Positions 1 through 5,191 of a stretch of 5,191 nucleotides of DNA are shown here, piece by piece. The DNA is taken from positions 1 to 5,191 of the forward strand of contig CALKYI010000291.1 in NCBI GenBank assembly GCA_938003665.1, read 5' to 3'. Position 1 is the first letter of the stretch. Every line of letters begins with the position of its first letter. The position numbers and the translations under genes are program-made. The DNA comes from an uncultured Flavobacteriales bacterium. GTDB taxonomy: Bacteria > Bacteroidota > Bacteroidia > Flavobacteriales_D > Sanyastnellaceae. The notes under the pieces were generated by a model. The model did not search any database. It worked only from the letters and a program-made list of their open reading frames with translations, and was not told the DNA's origin.

Positions 1-1136
1 AAGTTGTCCGATGCGCGGAGTGCGGCATCCAAGCTTCGTGCGGCACCGTGGATGCCTTCGGCAATCTCACGCAATCCCTCGGGACCGTGGTACACGGCGT
101 ACATCGAGGCCATGACCGCGAGCAATGATTGCGCCGTGCAAATGTTGGAGGTCGCCTTGTCGCGACGGATGTGCTGCTCACGCGTCTGCAGTGCCATGCG
201 CAACGCAGGCGCACCCAAGCGGTCCTTCGAAACACCGATGATGCGGCCGGGGAAGTGACGTTTGTACGATTCCTTGGCGGCAAAAAAGGCCGCGTGTGGT
301 CCACCATAGCCCATGGGCACACCGAAGCGCTGTGTGGTGCCGACCACTACGTCAGCTCCCATCGTTCCGGGGTTTTTCAGCAGCGCAAGCGCCATCAAAT
401 CAGCAGCCACCACGACCTGCGCATCCTGTGCCTTGGCCTGTTCAATCACCGCTGTCAAATCCGAAACCACGCCTTCGCCATCGGGGTATTGAAACAAAAT
501 GCCAAACACATCCGGCATCGCATCCAACACCATGCCCGTGCGTGGCACCACTTCCAATTCCACACCCAGATACTTGGCGCGCGTTTTGAGCAAAGCCAAT
601 GTCTGTGGGTAAACCGCTGCATCCACCAAGAACCGGTTGGCTCCTGACTTGGCTACAGCGCGCGGACGCGCCGCGAATGCCATGGCCATCGCCTCGGCCA
701 CAGCCGTCGCTTCATCCAGCAACGAAGCATTGGCCAATTCCATCCCCGTCAAATCGCACACCATGGTCTGGAAATTCAGCAGGGCTTCCAACCGCCCCTG
801 GGCGATCTCCGCTTGGTAAGGCGTGTAGGCCGTGTACCACCCCGGATTTTCCAAAACGTTGCGCCGGATGACACTCGGCACTTCTGTGGGGTAGTACCCC
901 ATGCCGATGTAGTTCTTAAACACGGTGTTTTTGCCGGCAATGCCATCGATGTGCTCGAGGTATTGACTTTCCGACAAAGCCGGAGTCACGGACATGCGCT
1001 CTCGTTGGCGGATTTTTCCGGGGATGGTCTTAGCAACCAGGTCTTCGATGGAAGCGACTCCAATGGTGCGGAGCATCGTCTGCTGGTCTTCCTCACGGGG
1101 ACCGATGTGACGAGAGGTGAATTTGGCGGCGTGCAT
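1..1136 (-). CDS. gcvP: Glycine dehydrogenase (decarboxylating), P-protein of the glycine cleavage system; N-terminal part
   Basis: The minus strand encodes 378 residues from an ATG at 1136 and stays open to the left edge, so the C-terminal part lies outside. The P-protein is a cytoplasmic PLP enzyme that decarboxylates glycine and passes the aminomethyl group to lipoyl-GcvH. Visible family signatures are RHIGP at residues 9-13, an IGV...TIP block at 25-39, GYYPTEVPSVI at 80-90, ENPGWYTAYTPYQ at 96-108, the QGRLEALLNFQT block at 113-124, LANASLLDEATA at 134-145, GVPMGYGGPHAAFF at 272-285 and LQTREQHIRRDKATSNICTAQ at 316-336. The RHIGP-type N-terminus fits the single-chain form of about 950 residues, so roughly 40 percent is present. 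The PLP lysine lies in the missing half and cannot be checked. The start fits because the conserved N-terminus begins within ten residues. No Shine-Dalgarno is seen, as is usual in Bacteroidota. Family assignment is very secure. Confidence 0.97.
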   Translation of the reverse strand, partial: MHAAKFTSRHIGPREEDQQTMLRTIGVASIEDLVAKTIPGKIRQRERMSVTPALSESQYLEHIDGIAGKNTVFKNYIGMGYYPTEVPSVIRRNVLENPGWYTAYTPYQAEIAQGRLEALLNFQTMVCDLTGMELANASLLDEATAVAEAMAMAFAARPRAVAKSGANRFLVDAAVYPQTLALLKTRAKYLGVELEVVPRTGMVLDAMPDVFGILFQYPDGEGVVSDLTAVIEQAKAQDAQVVVAADLMALALLKNPGTMGADVVVGTTQRFGVPMGYGGPHAAFFAAKESYKRHFPGRIIGVSKDRLGAPALRMALQTREQHIRRDKATSNICTAQSLLAVMASMYAVYHGPEGLREIAEGIHGAARSLDAALRASDN

Positions 1137-1147
1137 AAGCGACGGGT

Positions 1148-1161
1148 TTAACGGCGGTTAA
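1148..1161. repeat. Short inverted repeat in the gcvP leader
   Basis: TTAAC and GTTAA form 5-bp perfect arms around a 4-base GGCG centre. A third TTAA follows at 1170-1173, giving TTAA boxes at 10 and 12 bp steps. The element would fall in the 5' untranslated leader of gcvP if the promoter at 1179-1186 is right. It could be a weak hairpin or a regulator half-site pair, or chance; the arms are short. Confidence 0.25.
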
Positions 1162-1178
1162 GGCGACGATTAAAGCGG

Positions 1179-1186
1179 CAAATTTA
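1179..1186 (-). promoter_or_regulatory. Candidate Bacteroidota -7 promoter element for gcvP
   Basis: Read on the minus strand this is TAAATTTG, a full match to the TAnnTTTG -7 consensus of Bacteroidota primary sigma promoters. It lies 42 bases upstream of the gcvP ATG, so transcription would start near 1172 and give a leader of about 36 nt. A convincing -33 TTG at the usual 17-23 bp spacing is not seen; the nearest similar sequence is a TTTC. The call is therefore inference from one box. Confidence 0.45.
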
Positions 1187-1302
1187 CACCCGGATTCGCC
1201 CACATGAGCGAAAGTTTTTCACCAAGAACCCAAACGAATCCGCGAGGGGCGCAAGGTCACTTTTTCTGCCCCACAATTCGCGAGAACAACGACCTTTGTG
1301 CC

Positions 1303-2154
1303 ATGGTCAAGCTGGTGGCTTTCACGCACATCTGGATTGCACTCGGGGCCTTCGGCGCAGCGGCTGCGACGGTGCTGACCCGAGGCCATGCCATGGGGAA
1401 TTGGGACCACTTCACGTGGGCCGGCTTGACGGGAATCGGCATCGCCACCGGTTGCATCTACACCCTGCAACGGCGCATCAAGTTGCTCAAAAATCCATCC
1501 GGGATTCCACGAGATAGGCGGGTTTTCTTGGAACAGCATGGGAACAAATTGGCCATTGGGTGGGGCGTGCTCGCCGTCGGCTGGGTGTGCGGGTTTGCGC
1601 CTGAATGGACGGGATTTGTTGACGTGGCCTTGAGCAACCCGTTGGTGCTCGGCGGAATGGCAATCCTCTCCCTTGGGTACGCTTCCAACCCGTTCACGGG
1701 TGGTCGCGGCTGGCGCGACATCCCGCGCCTGAAATGGCCGGTTATCGCCCTCGCGTGGGGATTGGTGACCGGCTGGCTCCCCTTGCAATTCATTTCCCCA
1801 GTGTCAGCGCACGATGGCTGGACAATGGGAGCGAGCATTGGCGCGCAGACGCTCTTTGTGGCGGCTATTACCCTGCCTTTCGACGTGCGCGATGTGTTCA
1901 TTGATCCCGTTGAACTGCGCACGATTCCGCAACAAACCGGCACCCGGTTCACCACTGCCTTGGCCGTTGGGTTGGTGTTGATTAGCATGGGTGCTTTTTA
2001 TGGCTTGGACCATTCCCTAGCGCGCACAGCAGCGGGCGCCCTGGCGTTGATTGGCATTGCCCTCGCACCCACCGTTCGCAAGGAATGGGTCTTCAGCCTG
2101 TGGCTGGATGGCTGCCTCATCCTCCAAGGGGTGTTGGCTTTTTTGCTCACTTGA
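1303..2154 (+). CDS. UbiA prenyltransferase-like integral membrane protein
   Basis: A 283-residue, very hydrophobic protein with about nine predicted membrane segments (roughly residues 3-25, 37-54, 82-99, 113-127, 142-163, 175-191, 216-232, 240-257, 262-282), the number typical of UbiA-superfamily prenyltransferases. After helix 6 it has LPFDVRDVFID followed by ELRTIPQQTG (D194, R196, D197, D201), matching the second Asp-rich motif and the following 'TIP' turn of UbiA proteins. WRDIPRLKWPVIALAWG at 137-153 resembles the loop into helix 5 of Bacteroidota UbiA-like proteins. The first motif (NDxxDxxxD), expected after helix 2, is absent: that loop reads YTLQRRIKLLK. Catalysis is therefore uncertain, and the product and substrate are unknown. 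An in-frame ATG at 1204 would add 33 polar residues with no membrane or family character, so 1303 is preferred because helix 1 starts at once. A weak GACCTTTG box at 1291-1298 could be a -7 element for a near-leaderless start. It is followed 45 bp later by kynU on the same strand. Confidence 0.75.
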   Translation: MVKLVAFTHIWIALGAFGAAAATVLTRGHAMGNWDHFTWAGLTGIGIATGCIYTLQRRIKLLKNPSGIPRDRRVFLEQHGNKLAIGWGVLAVGWVCGFAPEWTGFVDVALSNPLVLGGMAILSLGYASNPFTGGRGWRDIPRLKWPVIALAWGLVTGWLPLQFISPVSAHDGWTMGASIGAQTLFVAAITLPFDVRDVFIDPVELRTIPQQTGTRFTTALAVGLVLISMGAFYGLDHSLARTAAGALALIGIALAPTVRKEWVFSLWLDGCLILQGVLAFLLT

Positions 2155-2199
2155 CGCTGCTCGGGAGCCGATTCCTGCGAAATTTGTTCTCCGAGATTG

Positions 2200-3489
2200 A
2201 TGCACATGGAGACTTTCGCACCGTATGATTTGGCCCACGCACGGCAGCTGGATGCCACCGATGCCTTGCCGGCCCGACGGGATGACTTTCATGTTCCTCA
2301 ACACGCTGGAGCAGACGTCGTTTACTTCACAGGCAATTCCTTGGGGCTCCAGCCCAAAGCCGCAGAAGACGCGTTGCGTGCAGAATTGAACGATTGGGCC
2401 GAGCACGGCGTCGAAGGGCATTTCAGGGCCCAAAATCCCTGGGTCAGTTACCACGAGCGATTTGCTGACGGCCTCTCCAAACTCGTGGGTGCCAAGTCGA
2501 GTGAAGTGGTCGCTATGAACGCGCTGACGGTGAATCTGCACCTGCTTTTGGTGAGTTTTTACCGGCCAAGCGGGAAGCGGACCAAAATTGTGTGTGAAGC
2601 CAAAGCCTTCCCCTCCGATCAATACGCCCTCGCAAGCCAGGTCCGCTTTCACGGCGGCGATCCGGCCGTTGACATCATCGAGGTGGCTCCGCGAGAAGGA
2701 AGCAGCACCATCGATGAAGGCGACATTGAAGCCATTCTGAGCGAACGCGGCGAAGAGATTGCCCTCGTCATGATGGGCGGGGTGCAGTACTTCACAGGCC
2801 AATGGCTCGACATGCCCCGCATCACGGCAGCCGCCCACGCCGCCGGAGCGTTTTGCGGTTTCGACCTCGCGCATGCCATTGGAAATGTCCCCCTCGATTT
2901 GCACGCTTGGAACGTGGACTTCGCGTGTTGGTGCACCTACAAATACTTGAACTCCGGACCGGGTGCGGTGGCGGGCGCTTTTGTGCACGAACGGCACGTC
3001 GCCGATGGCACGGTGCCTCGTTTCGAAGGATGGTGGGGCCACAACGCCGACCGCCGTTTCTTAATGGAGCCGGAATTCGAAAGCATGGGCACCGCCGAAG
3101 CGTGGCAGATGTCCAATGCGCCCGTCTTTAACATGGCCATCCACGCCGTCGCACTCGATCAGTTCACCGCGGTTGGCATGGAGGCTTTGCGCGAAAAAAG
3201 CCTTCGGTTAACCGCTTACCTCGAACGAGGAATCGCTGCTGTAGCCGAGCACAACAACGCGCAACTGGAGGTCATTACGCCCGCAGACCCTGCGCGACGC
3301 GGGTGCCAACTTTCGCTCGTGGCCCATGGATTTGGACGCGAGTTGTTCCAAGCGCTCACGGATGCTGGGGTGGTGGTTGATTGGCGAGAGCCCAACGTCA
3401 TTCGCATGGCCCCTGTGCCGATGTACAATACCTTTGAGGACATCGCGCGCTTCGTGGACATCCTTAAGTCAGCCACCCAGCCACATTGA
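2200..3489 (+). CDS. kynU: Kynureninase (L-kynurenine hydrolase)
   Basis: A 429-residue cytoplasmic PLP enzyme that cleaves L-kynurenine to anthranilate and alanine, or 3-hydroxykynurenine to 3-hydroxyanthranilate. Counting from the ATG at 2200, family signatures are YFTGNSLGLQPK at 42-53, FPSDQYALASQ at 137-147, FDLAHAIGNVPLDLHAW at 221-237 (D222 expected to contact the PLP pyridine nitrogen), YKYLNSGPG at 247-255 with the Schiff-base lysine K248, RFEGWWGH at 274-281, and WQMSNAPVF at 302-310. Length matches bacterial kynureninases (about 415-430), and no key residue is missing. The reading frame also has a TTG at 2197 and an ATG at 2206; the ATG at 2200 is the simplest start. No strong Shine-Dalgarno is present. 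GAAATTTG at 2179-2186 is one mismatch from the -7 consensus, with a TTG at 2151-2153 but a long 25-bp spacer, so an internal promoter is possible but weak. Other kynurenine-pathway genes (kmo, haaO, TDO) are not in the window. Confidence 0.96.
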   Translation: MHMETFAPYDLAHARQLDATDALPARRDDFHVPQHAGADVVYFTGNSLGLQPKAAEDALRAELNDWAEHGVEGHFRAQNPWVSYHERFADGLSKLVGAKSSEVVAMNALTVNLHLLLVSFYRPSGKRTKIVCEAKAFPSDQYALASQVRFHGGDPAVDIIEVAPREGSSTIDEGDIEAILSERGEEIALVMMGGVQYFTGQWLDMPRITAAAHAAGAFCGFDLAHAIGNVPLDLHAWNVDFACWCTYKYLNSGPGAVAGAFVHERHVADGTVPRFEGWWGHNADRRFLMEPEFESMGTAEAWQMSNAPVFNMAIHAVALDQFTAVGMEALREKSLRLTAYLERGIAAVAEHNNAQLEVITPADPARRGCQLSLVAHGFGRELFQALTDAGVVVDWREPNVIRMAPVPMYNTFEDIARFVDILKSATQPH

Positions 3490-3525
3490 ATGGGCTCACA
3501 AACCGAACGTTAGACTTCAACCCTC

Positions 3526-4221
3526 ATGCCTAAATCCTCTCGATTCGCTGTTTTTGGAATTGGCCGATACGGCCACCAAATCGCTTTGTCCTTGGCCGCC
3601 AAAGGCGCTGAAGTGTTCACGTTCGATTCCGACCCTTCCCGCTCGGAAGCCATCAAGGACGAGGTCGCCCTCGCCGTGACCATGGACGCTACGGATGCCC
3701 GTGCGTTGCAGGCCCAGAACGTGCAGGACATGGATGCCGCCGTTGTCGCCATTGGCGAAAACTTCGAAGCCACCATGCTGACGTCGATGAACCTGTTGGA
3801 CCTCGGCGTCCCCCGTGTAATCGTTCGGTCGAGCGGCGATCACCAAAAACGCATCCTCACCAGCCTCGGCATCCGCGAGATCCTCACCCCGGAGAGCGAG
3901 GTCGCTAGCATTGTATCGGAACGCCTGATTCACCCGAACATCGGCGGTTTCTTGGAGCTTCCTGACGATTACGAGATTGCCGAGATCCACGCCCCGCAAA
4001 ATTGCATCGGCCGCACCTTGGGCAGCATCGACCTGACCAACCGCTACGAACTTCGCCTCATTACCATCCGACGTAAATTTGCTGCGGAAACAGAAGGCGG
4101 GGAAGAACAGGAGCACATCATCGGTGTTCCCAAAGCAGAGATGGTGATCCAAGAGACCGACACATTGGTCGTGTTTGGAACACTCAACGGCGTCAAGCGA
4201 TTCCTCGAAATCAATTCTTGA
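3526..4221 (+). CDS. TrkA/KtrA-family potassium uptake regulatory protein (single RCK)
   Basis: A 231-residue soluble protein with the RCK_N plus RCK_C layout of KtrA-type gating subunits (about 220 residues), not the tandem-RCK TrkA of about 450. The Rossmann N-domain shows GIGRYG at 11-16 for the dinucleotide, acidic D34 and D36 at the end of strand 2, DATD at 54-57, VVAIGENFEAT at 73-83, and VIVRSSGDHQKRIL at 98-111 followed by TPESE at 121-125. The acidic residues there lie near the divalent-ion site known in KtrA. Residues about 136-231 form the RCK_C (TrkA_C) domain. Such proteins form octameric rings under a TrkH/KtrB-type K+ channel and gate it in response to ATP/ADP or NAD(H). No membrane partner is encoded beside it. 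It begins 36 bp after kynU and probably shares its transcript. The ATG at 3526 is the natural start, with the beta-1 strand at residue 6. Its TGA stop ends one base before the stop of the converging gene. Confidence 0.92.
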   Translation: MPKSSRFAVFGIGRYGHQIALSLAAKGAEVFTFDSDPSRSEAIKDEVALAVTMDATDARALQAQNVQDMDAAVVAIGENFEATMLTSMNLLDLGVPRVIVRSSGDHQKRILTSLGIREILTPESEVASIVSERLIHPNIGGFLELPDDYEIAEIHAPQNCIGRTLGSIDLTNRYELRLITIRRKFAAETEGGEEQEHIIGVPKAEMVIQETDTLVVFGTLNGVKRFLEINS

Positions 4222-4222
4222 G

Positions 4223-5191
4223 CTAGCGGATAATCCGGACCGAACCGGTGGCCTGGTACCACGGACTCAGCTGCCCCGCGGGATCCGTGTAGTGGCGGTA
4301 TTTCGCCTTCCACAAGTACAAATCATCCTGCACATAATGCGTGCGATCCGGGCCTTGCCCGTGCCAATAATCTCCGATGGAATCCGCTTCCCACACCAGG
4401 CTGCCCCACCGGTTGTACAGCTTGAAATCCAACTGAACCAAGTTGCGCCCTTCAACGCGCAGTACCTCGTTCAAACCATCCCCATCTGGTGTAAACGCAG
4501 TGGGAATGAATAACAACGGTTCGGAGCAGAAATCAATCACCGAAACGTACCGTTCGGTGGTGCATCCCAGTTCATTGGCCACGACGACACTGTACACACC
4601 CGGACCATCAATAGAAAGCGACGGCAACGTAGAACCGTTCATCCATTGATACGAGGCGTAACCGGCCGGGACACTCAGCTGATGCAGCACACCTGGGAAG
4701 TCCTCGAAACACAACGCCGAATCCGACGGGAAGTAAAATTCTGGACTCGGCAATACTTCCAACTCCAGTGTCGCTGTGGTGGTGCACCCCCCTGCATCGG
4801 TCACTTGAACCTGCGCAGTGGTCGACTCATAAAAAGTCGCCGAAGCATCATTCGAACCGTTTGACCAGACATAATTGAATGGCCCGGTTGAGGCGTCGAC
4901 AGGCGTCGCATCGATGAGCAATCCTGCGCTCGCGCAGCCTGTGGCCGAATCCGGCAACTGCAGTGCCGGGCCATCCGTAAACGTCACCGTGATGGCATCC
5001 GAGTTGATGCAACCTTCCGGCGAGGTCGCTGTGAGGCCGTAGGTACCTGAAGCCGTTACGTCAAGCACGGGCAGCGTCGCCCCGTCCACCGTCCAATCGT
5101 ACGTGTAATTCACCGGCAGTCCTGGATCCAAGGTCACCGTCTCCTCCGAACACGCCACGATGTCATCGCCAAGTTCCATGTCGGGGAAAAT
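4223..5191 (-). CDS. Large secreted repeat protein with T9SS type B C-terminal sorting domain; C-terminal fragment
   Basis: The minus-strand frame is open at the right edge and ends at a TAG at 4223-4225, giving 322 visible residues. An ATG at 5179 is internal to the frame and not a credible start, because the upstream codons (I-F-P-D) continue the repeat. The visible part has three Ig/PKD-like modules with paired cysteines, then a domain from about residue 223 with FIPTAFTPDGDGLNEVLRV, FKLYNRWGSLVWEA and a final GSVRIIR. This is the gliding-motility-associated C-terminal domain used by the type IX secretion system, so the protein should be exported across the outer membrane and released or surface-attached. 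Proteins with this tail are often very long adhesins of SprB-like style, but the function of this one cannot be told. The N-terminus, signal peptide and any catalytic domain lie outside the window. Confidence 0.93.
   Translation of the reverse strand: MFPDMELGDDIVACSEETVTLDPGLPVNYTYDWTVDGATLPVLDVTASGTYGLTATSPEGCINSDAITVTFTDGPALQLPDSATGCASAGLLIDATPVDASTGPFNYVWSNGSNDASATFYESTTAQVQVTDAGGCTTTATLELEVLPSPEFYFPSDSALCFEDFPGVLHQLSVPAGYASYQWMNGSTLPSLSIDGPGVYSVVVANELGCTTERYVSVIDFCSEPLLFIPTAFTPDGDGLNEVLRVEGRNLVQLDFKLYNRWGSLVWEADSIGDYWHGQGPDRTHYVQDDLYLWKAKYRHYTDPAGQLSPWYQATGSVRIIR
4226..4525 (-). other. T9SS type B sorting domain (CTD) coding segment
   Basis: This segment encodes the last 100 residues of the secreted protein. 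It shows the family landmarks in order: the FTPDGDGLNE acidic loop, the YNRWG turn, a W-H-G motif (YWHGQG), the DDLYLWKAKY strand and a terminal GSVRIIR ending in arginine. Known members are recognised by the PorV/PorU-type T9SS machinery. The T9SS genes themselves are not in this window. Confidence 0.9.
4562..5152 (-). repeat. Three tandem Ig/PKD-like modules with regularly spaced cysteines
   Basis: Counting from the right window edge, the cysteines pair as C14/C61, C86/C136 and C161/C210, 47-50 residues apart. Each pair brackets one tryptophan (W33, W109, W183) lying 19-23 residues after the first cysteine and 27-28 before the second. Modules repeat about every 72-75 residues and end in a glycine-cysteine (EGC, GGC, LGC). 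The pattern suggests one disulfide per beta-sandwich module. The protein-level repeat is clear, but the DNA is diverged, so the duplications are old. More modules probably lie beyond 5191, since the visible edge begins in a LGDDIVAC-type module start. Confidence 0.75.

Noticed and set aside
129..647. Plus-strand open frame of 172 codons opposite gcvP
   Set aside because: The minus strand here gives uninterrupted, strongly conserved GcvP sequence; the plus frame is histidine/arginine/glutamine-rich without any motif.
1204..1302. N-terminal extension of the UbiA-like protein from ATG 1204
   Set aside because: The 33 residues are polar, with no signal-peptide or membrane character and no resemblance to the family N-terminus; kept only as an alternative start.
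2155..2199. Possible terminator between the UbiA-like gene and kynU (GCTC-GG-GAGC)
   Set aside because: The loop would be only two bases, the stem is four pairs and there is no T-run after it.
2017..3042. Long minus-strand open frame of 341 codons opposite kynU
   Set aside because: It lies antisense to a fully convincing kynureninase, has no recognisable motif and low-complexity composition; high GC at codon third positions opens such frames.
3517..4152. Minus-strand open frame of 211 codons opposite the RCK gene
   Set aside because: Mirror of the true coding strand, with no family features of its own.
4260..4289. CACGGA...TCCGTG inverted repeat near the convergent junction, considered as a terminator
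   Set aside because: The arms are only 6 bp with an 18-base centre, no T-tract follows on either strand, and it lies inside the conserved sorting-domain codons.

Overview
The window looks like a chromosomal segment of a Bacteroidota bacterium, probably Flavobacteriales-like with fairly high GC. Three things point there. A C-terminal type IX secretion sorting domain (gliding-motility 'type B' CTD) sits at 4226-4525. A TAnnTTTG-type promoter element lies in front of gcvP. None of the starts has a clear Shine-Dalgarno sequence. The genus cannot be read from the sequence.

Layout: 1-1136 (minus) holds the N-terminal 378 residues of the glycine cleavage P-protein GcvP, which runs off the left edge. 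1137-1302 is a divergent intergenic region with the gcvP promoter candidate. 1303-4221 (plus) carries three closely spaced co-directional genes: a nine-helix UbiA-prenyltransferase-like membrane protein, kynureninase (kynU), and a single-RCK TrkA/KtrA-type potassium uptake regulator. Gaps of 45 and 36 bp fit one transcription unit. 4223-5191 (minus) is the C-terminal end of a large secreted, Ig/PKD-like repeat protein with a T9SS sorting domain, converging on the RCK gene with one base between the two stop codons.

The genes do not form one obvious pathway. GcvP (glycine/one-carbon) and KynU (tryptophan catabolism, possibly feeding de novo NAD synthesis) are amino-acid PLP enzymes. The RCK protein likely gates a K+ transporter encoded elsewhere. 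The secreted protein is a surface/extracellular product. No RNA genes, mobile elements, CRISPR arrays or clear terminators were seen. The least understood item is the UbiA-like protein, which keeps the second Asp-rich motif but appears to lack the first. I see no convincing new multi-gene system.
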